Positions 36,342-47,556 are shown, counted from the first letter of the stretch. The stretch is 64,000 bases of DNA from Shimia sp. (GCF_022448905.1 NZ_JAKVCW010000003.1:124001-188000), one strand, 5' to 3'. A program made the numbers and translations. The notes: a model not told the origin generated them from the sequence alone.

Positions 36342-38291
36342 TCAGGCCAAATCGGGCGGGGTCGCCTCTTGTGACAATTGGCTCACGATTTCGTCCCAAG
36401 ACTGGACTTTGCTTTGCTTTTCGCCAAGGCGACGGGTGGAGACTGTGCGCTCTTCCACCTCTTTCTTACCAATGGCCAAGATCACTGGCACTTTGCCCAC
36501 GGAGTGTTCGCGGACTTTGTAGTTGATCTTCTCATTGCGCAGGTCAGCCTCGGCGCGCACGCCAGCGGCTTTCAGCGCCTCGACCACTTCCAGACAGTAA
36601 TCATCTGCGTCCGACACAATGGCGGCCACAACCACCTGACGCGGGGCCAGCCAGAACGGCAGTTTGCCAGCGTGTTCTTCGATCAGAATGCCGATGAAGC
36701 GCTCAAAGGAGCCCAAAGTCGCACGGTGCAGCATGATGGGGCGGTGCTTTTCGCCATCCGCGCCAATGTAGGTTGCATCCAGACGTTCGGGCAGGTTTGG
36801 ATCCACCTGAAGCGTACCACACTGCCAGTTCCGGCCAATGGCGTCTGTCAGGGTGAACTCAAGCTTTGGACCGTAGAACGCACCTTCGCCTTCGAGGATC
36901 TCAAACTGATGACCGGCCGCGTTACAGGCGTCGCCCAGAGCTTTCTCCGCGTAGTCCCAGCTTTCGTCCGAGCCAATGCGCTTTTCCGGACGGGTGGACA
37001 GCTTGATGGTCCAGTCGTTGAAGCCGAGGTCGGAATAGATCTCGGACAGGAAGTCGATGAACTTCTTGGTTTCCGAGGTGATCTGATCTTCGGCACAGAA
37101 GATGTGACCGTCATCCTGGGTGAAGCCGCGCACGCGCATGATGCCATGCAGAGCGCCAGACGGTTCATAGCGGGCGCAGGAGCCAAACTCGGCCATGCGC
37201 AAAGGCAGGTCACGGTAAGACTTCAGGCCTTGGTTGAACACCTGCACGTGGCAGGGACAGTTCATAGGCTTAAGCGCGTTCACAGCCTTTTCGCGGGCGT
37301 GGTCTTCGTCCACTTCCACGATGAACATGTTTTCCTGGTATTTGTCCCAGTGACCGGAGGCCTCCCAGAGTTTGCGATCCACCACTTGTGGAGTGTTGAC
37401 CTCGACATAGCCGCCGACTTCCTGCTTGCGACGCATATAGTCCTGCAGCGTGGTGTAGATTTTCCAGCCATTTGGATGCCAGAAGATTTGGCCCGGGGCT
37501 TCTTCCTGCATGTGGAACAGGTTCATTTCGCGGCCCAGTTTGCGGTGGTCGCGTTTTTCGGCCTCTTCCAGCATGTGCAGGTGGGCTTTGAGGTCTTCTT
37601 TGTTTTTGAAGGCCACGCCGTAGATGCGCTGGAGCATCGCGCGGTCGCTGTCGCCACGCCAGTAGGCGCCGGCCACGGACATCAGCTTAAACGCGTCCGC
37701 TGGCACCTGACCAGTGTGTTGCAGGTGTGGGCCGCGGCAGAGATCTTGCCAGTGGCCGTGCCAGTACATCCGCAGAGGTTCGTCGCCGGGGATGGCGTCG
37801 ATCAACTCTACCTTATAAGGCTCGTTGTTGGCCTCGTAGAATTTCACCGCACGGTCGCGATCCCAGACCTCGGTGGTCACAGGCTCACGCTTGTTGATGA
37901 TCTCTTTCATCTTCTTTTCGATGAGGCCGAGATCTTCTGGCGTAAACGGCTCTTCGCGGTCAAAGTCATAGTACCAGCCGTTTTCGATGACTGGACCAAT
38001 GGTGACTTTCACGTCTGGCCAGATCTCTTGTACGGCGCGCGCCATGATGTGGGCGCAGTCGTGCCGGATCAGCTCGAGCGCCTCTGCTTCGTTGTCTTTG
38101 ATCGTGTTGATCGCAATGGTCGCGTCCGCATCAATCGGCCATTGCATGTCCCAGTGCTGACCATCCACGGTTGCGGAAATGGCCTTTTTGCCAAGGGAGG
38201 TCGAGATCGACGATGCGACCTCGGCAGGGGTTACGCCGCTCTCGTAAGAACGTGCATTACCATCAGGAAAAGTAAGGGAAATTTCGGCCAT
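36342..38291 (-). CDS. thrS: threonine-tRNA ligase
   Basis: 649 aa class II synthetase. Domains in order: TGS ([23 protein letters not shown]), editing domain with [10 protein letters not shown] and [12 protein letters not shown], catalytic core with the zinc ligands in [10 protein letters not shown] (Cys) and [26 protein letters not shown] (motif 2), and the anticodon-binding domain at the end. The start at 38291 gives MAEISLTF, the usual beginning; the track from 38387 would add 32 Arg/Ala-rich residues. A terminator follows. No T-box or other leader was visible. Confidence 0.97.
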   Translation of the reverse strand: MAEISLTFPDGNARSYESGVTPAEVASSISTSLGKKAISATVDGQHWDMQWPIDADATIAINTIKDNEAEALELIRHDCAHIMARAVQEIWPDVKVTIGPVIENGWYYDFDREEPFTPEDLGLIEKKMKEIINKREPVTTEVWDRDRAVKFYEANNEPYKVELIDAIPGDEPLRMYWHGHWQDLCRGPHLQHTGQVPADAFKLMSVAGAYWRGDSDRAMLQRIYGVAFKNKEDLKAHLHMLEEAEKRDHRKLGREMNLFHMQEEAPGQIFWHPNGWKIYTTLQDYMRRKQEVGGYVEVNTPQVVDRKLWEASGHWDKYQENMFIVEVDEDHAREKAVNALKPMNCPCHVQVFNQGLKSYRDLPLRMAEFGSCARYEPSGALHGIMRVRGFTQDDGHIFCAEDQITSETKKFIDFLSEIYSDLGFNDWTIKLSTRPEKRIGSDESWDYAEKALGDACNAAGHQFEILEGEGAFYGPKLEFTLTDAIGRNWQCGTLQVDPNLPERLDATYIGADGEKHRPIMLHRATLGSFERFIGILIEEHAGKLPFWLAPRQVVVAAIVSDADDYCLEVVEALKAAGVRAEADLRNEKINYKVREHSVGKVPVILAIGKKEVEERTVSTRRLGEKQSKVQSWDEIVSQLSQEATPPDLA

Positions 38292-38451
38292 CAGCCTCAA
38301 GCTCCTCATCAGTTTGGCGCCCACGGAACGCCCGGTTGCGGGTATATGGTTCGCGGACTTCATGAACCTTGCGGCAGGGCAAGTCAAGCGGGGTTTATCC
38401 CATCTCCGCAGAGGGTTAAGGTCACGTCAAATTAGGGAGAAACAAAAAGCC

Positions 38452-39213
38452 ATGAGCGTCACGCAGTTTTTTGACACGCCGCAGGGACGGCGCATTGCCT
38501 ACCACAAAAGCGGCGACACAGGCCCAACGGTGGTGTTTCTGGGCGGGCTGAAATCCGACATGGAAGGCACCAAGGCGGTGCATTTGGAAGCCTGGGCGCA
38601 GGCGCGTGGGCAGAAGTTTTTGCGGTTTGACTACTCCGGTCATGGCGAGAGCAGCGGCGCGTTTGAGGATGGCTGTATTGGTGATTGGCATGAAGACACG
38701 GTTGCGGCGATCACCGCGCTGACCGAAGGGCCGTTGATTGTGGTTGGGTCGTCGATGGGGGGCTGGCAGGCACTGTTGTTGGCCAAGGCGCTGCCGGAGC
38801 GCATTGCGGGGATGGTGACCATTGCCGCTGCGCCGGATTTCACCGAGGACAGCTATTGGGCTGGGTTTACACCTGAGCAGAAAGCGCAGCTTGAAGCGGA
38901 AGGGCAGGTGGCGTTGCCGTCTGATTATATGGAGCCCTACATCATCACCAAGCGCATGATTGAGGATGGACGCAACAGGCTGGTACTGCGCACGCCGTTG
39001 GCGTTGCCGTTCCCGGTGCGGTTCCTGCAAGGCACAGAAGACACGGCGGTGGACAGCTCCGTGGCCTATCGCTTGCTCGATCACGCGGAAGGAGAGGATA
39101 TTCAATTGCTTATGGTCAAAGGAAAGGATCATCGCTTCTCTGATCCAAATTGTCTAAAATTGATTGAAAGTAAGGTTGAGGAGGCGATTTTGGCCCCTCA
39201 AGTTTCACAATGA
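38452..39213 (+). CDS. alpha/beta hydrolase, ABHD10-like
   Basis: 253 aa, soluble. FFDTPQGRRIAYHKSG at the start, VVFLGGLKSDMEGTKAVHLEAWA and the nucleophile elbow GSSMGGWQALLLA, acid in QGTEDTAV and histidine in GKDHRFSD. This pattern fits the ABHD10/mitochondrial thioesterase-like group. Substrate unknown. AGGGAGA precedes the ATG. It is first in an operon of hydrolases, with ATGA overlap to the next. Confidence 0.85.
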   Translation: MSVTQFFDTPQGRRIAYHKSGDTGPTVVFLGGLKSDMEGTKAVHLEAWAQARGQKFLRFDYSGHGESSGAFEDGCIGDWHEDTVAAITALTEGPLIVVGSSMGGWQALLLAKALPERIAGMVTIAAAPDFTEDSYWAGFTPEQKAQLEAEGQVALPSDYMEPYIITKRMIEDGRNRLVLRTPLALPFPVRFLQGTEDTAVDSSVAYRLLDHAEGEDIQLLMVKGKDHRFSDPNCLKLIESKVEEAILAPQVSQ

Positions 39214-40193
39214 GAACATTTGGGCGTTTTTTAGGTCGGCTGCTTCTGGTTGTGGTTTTGTGCGTGGGGGCGGTTTTTGTTTTTGGCCCTTATGAGCAGA
39301 TATCCTTGACGCCCACGGTGCAGGATGCCGACATCGGCGCGGATGTAGACGCGTATTTCGCTGCGCAGGAAGCGCGGTTTGAGGACATCACCCCGGGCAC
39401 GGAAAAGCGGGTGATCTGGCATGCGGCGCGCGATGAAAAAACGCCTTTGGTGCTGGTTTACGTGCATGGGTTTTCGGCCACGTCTGAGGAAATCCGCCCG
39501 GTGCCGGATCGGGTGGCCGAGGCGCTTGGTGCAAACTTGGTTTACACCCGGCTTCAGGGGCACGGACGTGACGGGGCGGCATTGGCGCAAGCCACGGCGC
39601 AGGGCTGGGTCAATGATTTAGCGGAAGCCTTAAACGTGGCGCGTCGGATTGGCGATGATGTGGTGGTGATGGGAACATCCACCGGAGGCACTGTGATGGC
39701 GGCGTTGGCGGATCAGCCCGACGTTATGGCAGATGTGAAAGGCATGATCTTTGTATCTCCAAACTTTGGGATCAAATCGCCTGCTGCCAAATTGCTGACT
39801 TGGCCAGCAGCGCGTTATTGGGTGCCTGTCGTGGCCGGAAAAGATCGCTCTTTTGAGCCGGCAAACGCGGCCCACGCGACCTATTGGACACATGCGTACC
39901 CAACAGTGGCCGTCATGCAGATGGCTGCTTTGGTGAAAGAGGTGTTTGAAAAGGACCATGGGAAAGCGCTGGTGCCATCGTTGTTTTGGTTCTCCGAAGG
40001 TGATCAGGTTGTAGAGGCAGCCCGCACGCAGGACGTGGCGACACGCTGGGGTCGGGAGGCTAGAGTGGATATTCAACAACCAATGGCGGGGTCAGACCCT
40101 CAGGAACATGTGATTGCTGGAGACATTCGATCCCCTGCCGAAAACGAACGTACGATTGAGGCTTTTGTGCAATTTATCAATGGATTGAAGTGA
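39210..40193 (+). CDS. membrane-anchored alpha/beta hydrolase
   Basis: 327 aa. An N-terminal helix (LLLVVVLCVGAVFVFG) anchors it in the inner membrane or acts as an uncleaved signal. The hydrolase core is visible as VLVYVHGFSATSEEIRPVPD, ARRIGDDVVVMGTSTGG (nucleophile serine), SEGDQVV (acid) and EHVIAGD (histidine). It resembles monoacylglycerol lipase-type enzymes. It starts within the ATGA overlap with the upstream gene. Substrate unknown. Confidence 0.8.
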   Translation: MRTFGRFLGRLLLVVVLCVGAVFVFGPYEQISLTPTVQDADIGADVDAYFAAQEARFEDITPGTEKRVIWHAARDEKTPLVLVYVHGFSATSEEIRPVPDRVAEALGANLVYTRLQGHGRDGAALAQATAQGWVNDLAEALNVARRIGDDVVVMGTSTGGTVMAALADQPDVMADVKGMIFVSPNFGIKSPAAKLLTWPAARYWVPVVAGKDRSFEPANAAHATYWTHAYPTVAVMQMAALVKEVFEKDHGKALVPSLFWFSEGDQVVEAARTQDVATRWGREARVDIQQPMAGSDPQEHVIAGDIRSPAENERTIEAFVQFINGLK

Positions 40194-40663
40194 TGAGTTT
40201 AAGTGTTCAAAAGCTGGGCCAACGGGTGAGTTTGATCACTCTGGCTGTCAAGGAAGTGCAAGCTTCTGCACGGTTTTACGATGCGCTTGGATGGCAACGC
40301 GCCACCGGGCCGGATGATCCGGAAGAGGTGGTGGCGTACAACCTGATTGGCCAAACCCTGGGACTTTATTCCAAAGCAATGCTGGCGGAGGATTTGGGCA
40401 TTCCGGAAGACGCCATCGGCGGGTTTTCTGGCATGACGCTGTCACACAATGTGCACACCAAAGAAGAGGTTGCGCCACTTTTGGAGCTGGCCGTTGCCGC
40501 AGGTGGACGCATTCTGAAGCCGGCAGGTGACATCTTCTGGGGTGGGCACATTGGCTATTTCTGCGATCCAGATGGCCACGTGTGGGAAGTCGCGTTCAAT
40601 CCGTTTTCGCCACTGGCCGAAGATGGCGCGTTTCGTTGGGGCGGATATGGCGCTGAGGCTTGA
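40193..40663 (+). CDS. VOC-superfamily protein, glyoxalase-like
   Basis: 156 aa with two beta-alpha-beta-beta-beta units: VSLITLAVKEVQASARFYDALGW and HIGYFCDPDGHVWEVAFNP. The set GYFCDPDGHVWEV is typical of bleomycin-resistance/glyoxalase-type proteins; ligand and reaction are unknown. The start is ATG 40193, or GTG 40190 whose last bases overlap the upstream TGA. It is the third gene of the hydrolase operon. Confidence 0.82.
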   Translation: MSLSVQKLGQRVSLITLAVKEVQASARFYDALGWQRATGPDDPEEVVAYNLIGQTLGLYSKAMLAEDLGIPEDAIGGFSGMTLSHNVHTKEEVAPLLELAVAAGGRILKPAGDIFWGGHIGYFCDPDGHVWEVAFNPFSPLAEDGAFRWGGYGAEA

Positions 40664-40722
40664 CCTAGAGGGCCGCTCTGTCACAGTGACGGACAACAAA
40701 AAGACCAGATAAGGGGTTGAGC

Positions 40723-41433
40723 ATGCAGGAACCTATCGTTCTGCTGCCTGGGATGATGTGTGATGCGCGGCTGTTTGCGCATCAGGTCGCGGATTTGTCG
40801 AAAGATCACATGGTGACGGTGGCGCCGATCACGCAAGGGGAGCGGATCAGCGAGATTGCTTCGGCGTTGATCCCGCATCTGCCGCCTAAGTTTGCGCTGG
40901 CCGGTCTGAGCATGGGCGGCATCGTGGCGATGGAATTGCTGCGCAAGATCCCGGAGCGGATCATACGGATTGCCTTTATGGACACGAATCCTTTGGCCGA
41001 AACCCCTGCGACGGCGGCCACTTATGAGCCCATGATTGTGGGGGCGCGGGCCGGGCGGCTGGACGAGGTTTTGGCAGGTTTTATGCGGCCTGAGTACCTG
41101 GCACCGGGTCCACAGCGCAACGAGGTGCTGGGCAGGGTGCTGGCGATGGGCCGCAGCCTGGGAGCGGAGACGCTGGTGCGCCAAGCGCGGGCGTTGCAGC
41201 GGCGGCCGGACCAACAGGGCGCTTTGCGTCGATGTAAATGTCCGGCGCTGGTGTTATGCGGCGAGCATGACGGGCTGACGCCAGTGAAACGACACAGCTT
41301 TATGGCGGAGCTGATCCCCTATGCCGAGTTGGAGATCATTCCGGGTGCGGGGCATTTGCCGACTTTGGAGCAGCCGGAACTGACCACGCAGGCGTTGCGC
41401 AAGTGGATGGAGCAGCCACTGGTGTTACGGTGA
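40723..41433 (+). CDS. alpha/beta hydrolase
   Basis: 236 aa. PIVLLPGMMCDARLFAHQV begins the fold, GLSMGGIVAMELL is the nucleophile elbow, CGEHDGLTPV contains the acid and PGAGHLPTLEQP the histidine. This is the small carboxylesterase/BioH-like type. AAGGGG lies six bases before ATG 40723; an in-frame TTG two codons earlier is less likely. The stop overlaps the next gene (GTGA). Confidence 0.85.
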   Translation: MQEPIVLLPGMMCDARLFAHQVADLSKDHMVTVAPITQGERISEIASALIPHLPPKFALAGLSMGGIVAMELLRKIPERIIRIAFMDTNPLAETPATAATYEPMIVGARAGRLDEVLAGFMRPEYLAPGPQRNEVLGRVLAMGRSLGAETLVRQARALQRRPDQQGALRRCKCPALVLCGEHDGLTPVKRHSFMAELIPYAELEIIPGAGHLPTLEQPELTTQALRKWMEQPLVLR

Positions 41434-41662
41434 GCCGCGCGCCGCGCGATCTTAAAGGCAAGCTGCAGCGGTTTCGCGCCTGGGTGCGTTTGCGGGTGCC
41501 GCCGGGGTTTCGCTTGCTGCTTTGTATCCTGCTGATTGTCTTCGGGATTTTTGGGTTCTTACCTGTCTTGGGCTTCTGGATGCTGCCGCTGGGTGTGGCT
41601 GTGGCGTCGCTGGACCTGCGATGGCTGCGGCAGACATGGGACCGATTGCGCGGCAAGGACCG

Positions 41663-41666
<4 letters not shown>
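41430..41666 (+). CDS. small membrane protein, unknown
   Basis: 78 aa. A basic N-terminus ([21 protein letters not shown]) and one long hydrophobic region ([36 protein letters not shown]), probably two helices. The GTG start overlaps the upstream TGA by GTGA, which favours 41430 over the in-frame GTG at 41403. It overlaps the convergent oxidoreductase by four bases. Function unknown; it may sit with the hydrolase operon at the membrane. Confidence 0.6.
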
Positions 41667-42652
<986 letters not shown>

Positions 42653-42729
42653 GGCGCGCTCCGGCTTTCACAGGGTTTCCAGCATATAGAAAGCCAATTG
42701 CGGAAAGCTAGGGGGCAGGGCGTGCGGAC

Positions 42730-42758
42730 AAAAGAATAGCGGGCCACAGGGACCCGCT
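42730..42758 (-). terminator. terminator of the DegT aminotransferase gene
   Basis: AGCGGG pairs with CCCGCT across a nine-base loop; ATTCTTTTG follows on the minus strand. Confidence 0.7.
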
Positions 42759-42782
42759 TCTCCGTAAAATTGTCGTGGTGTG

Positions 42783-44000
42783 TCAGGTGCCGTAGGCCTG
42801 CACCGCGCCCATCACATCTTCGGCGGCCCCAGTGAGCGCCCCTGCGATCAGGTCAAGCTCGTCGCGTTTCAGGCGGGCAGGAAGGCGCACGTCACAGGCG
42901 GACATCAGCATGGCGCGGGTCTGTGGAAGCTCTTGCTTTTCGGGCACAAACTGCCAGTTCCAGAAGGCGCGGGCATTGTCGGTGGATTGGCCAAAGACCT
43001 GCACTTTGATGCCGCGCGCATTGGCGGCTTCCTGGAAGGCCAGGATCTGCGTGTTGTCCATGCCTTCGAGGTTGAACTGAATGGAATCCGGCGCGCGCTC
43101 TTCCGGTGTCAGCTTTTCGGGCACTTGCAACCAAGGCGAGGCATTTAGCAATCCGGCGACATAGTCGTGGTTGGCGCGGCCATCGCGCACGCGGCGGGGG
43201 ACTTCGTCCAGTTGAGGGCGAATGATGGCGGCGGCGAGGTTGGAGAGACGCAGGTTGTAGAGCGGCAGTTGGTTCTGCCAGCGGGCAAAGGCCGTTTCCA
43301 GTTCGCCGGTGTTGTCGCCTTCAGGCGCTTTGTGCTTTTTCCAGTTGTGCTCATAGGCACCGGACATAATCACCGCGCGGGCGATCAGGTCGGCGTCATC
43401 TGAGACCATGATGCCGCCTTCGCCGGAGTTGACCAGCTTGTAGGATTGGAAAGAAAAGCAGCCCACTTTGCCAATGGTGCCGATGTTGCGGCCATGCCAT
43501 GTGGTGCCAAGGCTGTGGGCGGCGTCTTCGATCACAGGGATGTTGCGCGCTTCACAGAGGTCCTTGATGGCGTCCATGTCAGAGGTGTGGCCGCGCATGT
43601 GGCTGATGATCACGGCCGAGATGTTATCATCCAGCCGCGCTTCAAAGTCAGCGATATCAATGCGGTAGTTTGTGCCGACTTCACACAGTACCGGCACCAG
43701 ATCAGCGTGCACAACGGAGGAGGGCACAGCGGCGAAGGTGAAGCCAGGCAGCAGCACGCGCGCATCGCGTGGCAGGTCCAGTGCTTTCAGCGAGAGAAAG
43801 AGCGCGGCGGAGCAGGAGGATACAGCCAGCGCGTATTTGCTGCCCAACATAGCGGCGAATTCCGCTTCCAGCAGGGCAACAGGTGCGTTTTCAGCAGCGG
43901 TGTAGCGGAACAGGTCGCCGGTTTGCAGGAGGCGCTCGATTTCCTCACGGGCGGACGCCGGAATTGGTTCGGCGTCATACACATTGGGTGGCAATGTCAT
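42783..44000 (-). CDS. DegT/DnrJ/EryC1-family aminotransferase
   Basis: 405 aa PLP enzyme. SSCSAALFLSLKAL, PGFTFAAVPSSVVHADLVPVL, EDAAHSLGTTWHG and the PLP-lysine segment FSFQSYKLVNSGEGG (K188) define the family, better known from amino-sugar synthesis. Here it is next to a PuuB-like oxidase, and may instead aminate an aldehyde or ketone of the polyamine pathway; that is inference. The start at 44000 has a weak ribosome site; 44057 is the alternative. An AACTTAAGAAAGTT inverted repeat lies just upstream. Confidence 0.85.
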   Translation of the reverse strand: MTLPPNVYDAEPIPASAREEIERLLQTGDLFRYTAAENAPVALLEAEFAAMLGSKYALAVSSCSAALFLSLKALDLPRDARVLLPGFTFAAVPSSVVHADLVPVLCEVGTNYRIDIADFEARLDDNISAVIISHMRGHTSDMDAIKDLCEARNIPVIEDAAHSLGTTWHGRNIGTIGKVGCFSFQSYKLVNSGEGGIMVSDDADLIARAVIMSGAYEHNWKKHKAPEGDNTGELETAFARWQNQLPLYNLRLSNLAAAIIRPQLDEVPRRVRDGRANHDYVAGLLNASPWLQVPEKLTPEERAPDSIQFNLEGMDNTQILAFQEAANARGIKVQVFGQSTDNARAFWNWQFVPEKQELPQTRAMLMSACDVRLPARLKRDELDLIAGALTGAAEDVMGAVQAYGT

Positions 44001-44114
44001 AGTTTTCAACTTTCTTAAGTTGGGATTTCGAAAACATAAAACAATGTGCCGTGACAAGGAAGGGTAAACACAGCTGCGGGTGTGAAACTTCGATGAATAA
44101 ATGTCGCGGTGGGA

Positions 44115-45419
44115 TCAGACGCCAAGCCGGTCGCGCAGGGCGTACCAAGTCATCGCCAACGCCAGTAGAGGACTGCGCATTCTGGCGCCACCGGGGAATG
44201 GTGTCGCGGGCACGCGGGCCATGGTGTCAAAGCCCTCAGCTTCGCCGCCAAGCGCCATGGCAATCAACTGCCCTGCGTGGGTGGCGGTGCCAACGCCGTG
44301 GCCGGAATAGCCGGAGGCGGAAATCACATTGGGGGCCAGGCGGCGCAGATAGGGCATGCGCTTCATGGTGATCGCGAGGGTTCCGCCCCAGGCGTAGTCG
44401 ATGCCGATGTCTTTGAGGTGCGGGAAGATCTCAACCATGGGTTTGCGCACGGTGGCCGCAATGTCGGTGGGGAAGGTGTAGCCATAGCTTTCGCCACCGC
44501 CAAACAGCAGGCGATTGTCGTGGCTGAGGCGGAAGTAGTTGATGACAAACTTGGTGTCCGCCACAGCCACATCACGCGCCAGAACCTTGGCGACATCCGC
44601 GCCCAAAGGTTCGGTGGCGGCGATGAAGTTGTTGATCGGCATGACGCGGCTGGCGACTTTGGGCTCCAGATCGCCGAGGTAGCCATTGCAGGCCAGCACG
44701 AGGTGATCGGCCGTTACGGTGCCTTTGTCCGTGGTGACGGTGACTTTGCTGCCGTGGTCAATTTTGGTCACGCGGGAGGTTTCATGGATGGTTGCGCCTG
44801 CGTCCGAGGCTGCTTGGGCGAGGCCAAAGGCGAAGGCCAGCGGGTGCAAGTGACCCGCACCCAGATCCAGTGAGCCGCCGACATATTTGGGCGAAGGGCA
44901 GATCGATTGCAGCGCGTCGCGGTCCAGAGGTTCGATCTGGTCATAGCTATAGCGGGTTTGCAGGTGCTCGGCATACTCGTGTTCTTCGCGTACCTCTTTC
45001 GCGGAAAAACAGGCGTGGGCGATGCCGGGTTTGTAGTGGCAGTTGATATTATGTTTGGAGATCAGACCTTTGACGAGCTCTTTGGAGTCTTCTGCCAGCT
45101 GCCAGAGCTTGGTGGCATCGTCCTGTCCAACCAGTTTTTCCAGCCCGTCCTGTTCCATGCGTTGGCCGGAGCCGAGCTGCCCGCCATTGCGCCCGGAAGC
45201 GCCAAACCCCACGCGGTGGGCTTCCAGTAGGACCACGTCAAAGCCGCGTTCGGCCAGATGCAAGGCCGTGGAGAGACCGGTAAAGCCGCCACCAATCACG
45301 CAGACATCTGCTGTGCGCGCGCCTTCCACTGGGGCAAAAGGGGGCAGCGGCTTGGCCGTCGCCGTATACCAGCTGTCAGGATAGTGACCTGTGCGGTCAT
45401 TGGCATCGAGCAGGTTCAT
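44115..45419 (-). CDS. FAD-dependent oxidoreductase, PuuB/OrdL-like
   Basis: 434 aa. DVCVIGGGFTGLSTALHLAERG (dinucleotide fold), GFGASGRNGGQLGSGQR and SGYSGHGVGTATHAG mark the DAO family close to gamma-glutamylputrescine oxidase. PuuB oxidises gamma-glutamylputrescine to the aldehyde. The neighbours encode two glutamine-synthetase-like ligases and an amidotransferase, which fits this role; the actual amine is unknown. GAGGGG precedes the ATG. It is preceded by a strong hairpin pair that may separate it from the ligase genes. Confidence 0.88.
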   Translation of the reverse strand: MNLLDANDRTGHYPDSWYTATAKPLPPFAPVEGARTADVCVIGGGFTGLSTALHLAERGFDVVLLEAHRVGFGASGRNGGQLGSGQRMEQDGLEKLVGQDDATKLWQLAEDSKELVKGLISKHNINCHYKPGIAHACFSAKEVREEHEYAEHLQTRYSYDQIEPLDRDALQSICPSPKYVGGSLDLGAGHLHPLAFAFGLAQAASDAGATIHETSRVTKIDHGSKVTVTTDKGTVTADHLVLACNGYLGDLEPKVASRVMPINNFIAATEPLGADVAKVLARDVAVADTKFVINYFRLSHDNRLLFGGGESYGYTFPTDIAATVRKPMVEIFPHLKDIGIDYAWGGTLAITMKRMPYLRRLAPNVISASGYSGHGVGTATHAGQLIAMALGGEAEGFDTMARVPATPFPGGARMRSPLLALAMTWYALRDRLGV

Positions 45420-45440
45420 CGTGCCCCTCGCTTTCTCTTT

Positions 45441-45492
45441 CTGAAAATACCTCCGCCGGAGGCAGCGGGTTGGCCGCTGGCCAACCGCTTGG
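45441..45492 (-). terminator. double hairpin after the first ligase gene
   Basis: AGCGG(G)TTGGCC pairs with GGCCAACCGCT (45464-45489), then CCTCCG-C-CGGAGG (45450-45462), then TATTTTC on the minus strand. Tandem hairpins with TATTTT are a frequent Rhodobacterales gene-end motif. Confidence 0.7.
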
Positions 45493-45495
45493 CTG

Positions 45496-46866
45496 TTACA
45501 CGTTCAGCAATAGGTGCTCGCGCTCCCATGGGGAGATGACGGCGAGGAATTCCTCGTACTCCGCACGCTTCACGATGGAGTACACGCGTGCAAAGTCCGG
45601 TCCCAGAATGTCGTGTAGATCCTTGGCTTCGTCAAACAGATCCAAAGCGCCGCCCAGGATACGTGGAATGGCTTCTTCACCGTCGTATGCGTCGCCCTTG
45701 AATTGCTTGTCGGGGCGCTCTTGCTCTAGCAGGCCAAGGTAGCCACAGGCCAGCGAGGCCGCGATGCCTAAGTAGGGGTTGCAATCCATACCGGCGATGC
45801 GGTTTTCCACGCGGCGGGCTTGTGGCGAGGAAATCGGGATGCGGATGCCGGTGGTGCGGTTGTCTCGCGCCCATTCCAGATTGATTGGGGCGGCGTGATC
45901 GCGCACGTAGCGGCGATAGGAGTTCACATAAGGCGCCATGACGGCGATCGCGGCGGGCAGGTGGTTCTGCAGGCCAGCGATAAAGTGGAAAAACGCGTCC
46001 GTTTCTCCGCCCTGAGGACCGGAGAAGATGTTCTGGCCGGTTTCCGTATCCACAACCGAGTGGTGGATGTGCATGGCCGATCCGGGTTCGTCTTCGATCG
46101 GTTTGGCCATAAAGGTGGCGTAGCAATCGTGGCGCAGCGCGGCTTCACGGATCAAGCGTTTGAAGTAGAAGACCTCGTCCGCCAGTTTAAGCGGATCGCC
46201 GTGCACCATGTTGATTTCGAGCTGACCAGCGCCGCCTTCCTGTGTGATGCCATCGATCTCAAAGCCTTGGGCTTCGGCAAAGTCGTAGATGTCGTCGATC
46301 ACCGGGCCAAATTCGTCCACGGCGGTCATGGAGTAGGCCTGACGTGCGGCGGCAGGGCGGCCTGAGCGGCCCATCATCGGTTTGATTTCCTGCCGCGGGT
46401 CGGTGTTGCGGGCCACAAGGAAGAATTCCATCTCCGGCGCCACGATGGGCTCCCAGCCTTTGTCGCGGTAAAGCTGGATCACGCGTTTGAGCACGTTGCG
46501 CGGGGAGAATTCGACCGGGGTTCCATCCAAATTATAGGCGTCGTGGATCACTTGCAGCGTCCAATCGGCGGTCCAAGGCGCGGCGGTGGCGGTGGACCAA
46601 TCCGGGCGCAGGATCATGTCTTTTTCGATAAAGCCTTCGTCTCCGGCGGCTTCACCCCAACCGCCGGTAAGCGTCTGGTAGAAAATGGAATCTGGGAGGT
46701 GGAAATACTCTTGGCGGGCAAATTTGGTGGCCGGTACGGCTTTGCCGCGGGCAATCCCCGGAAGGTCGGAGATGATGCATTCAACTTCGTCGAGACGGTG
46801 GCCCTCCAAATAGGCGCGGGCGGCGTCTGGGGTTTTGGAAAGCCAGTCGGATTTGGGGGCGTTCAT
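45496..46866 (-). CDS. glutamine-synthetase-like gamma-glutamyl ligase, copy 1
   Basis: 456 aa. ATP-dependent ligase of the GlnA/PuuA superfamily. Active-site features include MEFFLVAR, QEGGAGQLEINM, the metal/ATP-binding MHIHHSVV and NRTTGIRIPISSPQARRVENRIAG. PuuA-type proteins attach glutamate to an amine such as putrescine; canonical GlnA would carry the adenylylation tyrosine, which is not seen. The ATG overlaps the amidotransferase stop (ATGA). The neighbours (PuuB-like, amidotransferase) favour an amine or polyamine substrate. Confidence 0.9.
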   Translation of the reverse strand: MNAPKSDWLSKTPDAARAYLEGHRLDEVECIISDLPGIARGKAVPATKFARQEYFHLPDSIFYQTLTGGWGEAAGDEGFIEKDMILRPDWSTATAAPWTADWTLQVIHDAYNLDGTPVEFSPRNVLKRVIQLYRDKGWEPIVAPEMEFFLVARNTDPRQEIKPMMGRSGRPAAARQAYSMTAVDEFGPVIDDIYDFAEAQGFEIDGITQEGGAGQLEINMVHGDPLKLADEVFYFKRLIREAALRHDCYATFMAKPIEDEPGSAMHIHHSVVDTETGQNIFSGPQGGETDAFFHFIAGLQNHLPAAIAVMAPYVNSYRRYVRDHAAPINLEWARDNRTTGIRIPISSPQARRVENRIAGMDCNPYLGIAASLACGYLGLLEQERPDKQFKGDAYDGEEAIPRILGGALDLFDEAKDLHDILGPDFARVYSIVKRAEYEEFLAVISPWEREHLLLNV

Positions 46867-47546
46867 CGGGGGCGCTCCTGTCGGAAGAAGTCTGCAAATT
46901 GATCTGCAATGGTTTGACTGTTGGTCGGCTCATCAAGGTCGTCGATGGCGGCGTCGAGGATGTCGTCTGGCACCACGCCGCGGCCGCGGGTGTTGATCAG
47001 GCCGTCGACAAAGTCGGCGGAGAATTCAGGGTGGGCCTGCACGGTGAGGGCGCGGTCTCCATAGAGAATGGCTGCGTTCTTGCAGAAATCGTTGGAGGCG
47101 ATGGTCACGGCGCCGGGGGGGAGTTCGGTGACCTGGTCCTGGTGCCAGGCGTTCATCGACAGTTCTGTACCGGCGAAGTCGTAGGTTTGATGGCCCACAG
47201 CCCAGCCGCCGTCGAATTTTTCCACTTTGCCACCAAGGGCTTGGGCGATGATCTGATGGCCAAAGCACACGCCGACAATTGGGATGTTTTGTGTGACGGC
47301 TTCCCGGATCAGATCCTCCAGAGGGGGGATCCAAGGGTGGTCTTCGTAGACGCCGTGTTTGGAGCCTGTGATGAGCCAGCCGTCGGCGTCGGTGACGGCT
47401 TCGGGGAATTCTCCGTCCACAACTTTGTAGCCAGCAAATTCAAAATTCTGCCCGGAAAGCAGGGACTTAAACATCTCGATGTAGTTGCCGTAGTGCGGTT
47501 CAAGCTCTTCAGGCGCGTGGCCGGTCAGAAGGATGCCGATTTTCAT
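46863..47546 (-). CDS. class I glutamine amidotransferase-like protein, PuuD-like position
   Basis: 227 aa. The triad is visible: C94 in GVCFGHQ, H172 and E174 in AHPEF. HGVYEDHPWIPPLEDLI and GAELSM-like segments fit the type 1 GATase family. In gamma-glutamylpolyamine pathways such hydrolases release glutamate from the gamma-glutamyl product. A TTTGATCAAA palindrome lies 11 bases upstream of the start, overlapping the promoter region. It forms an operon with ligase copy 1. Confidence 0.85.
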   Translation of the reverse strand: MKIGILLTGHAPEELEPHYGNYIEMFKSLLSGQNFEFAGYKVVDGEFPEAVTDADGWLITGSKHGVYEDHPWIPPLEDLIREAVTQNIPIVGVCFGHQIIAQALGGKVEKFDGGWAVGHQTYDFAGTELSMNAWHQDQVTELPPGAVTIASNDFCKNAAILYGDRALTVQAHPEFSADFVDGLINTRGRGVVPDDILDAAIDDLDEPTNSQTIADQFADFFRQERPR

Positions 47547-47556
47547 GTGTCACCAG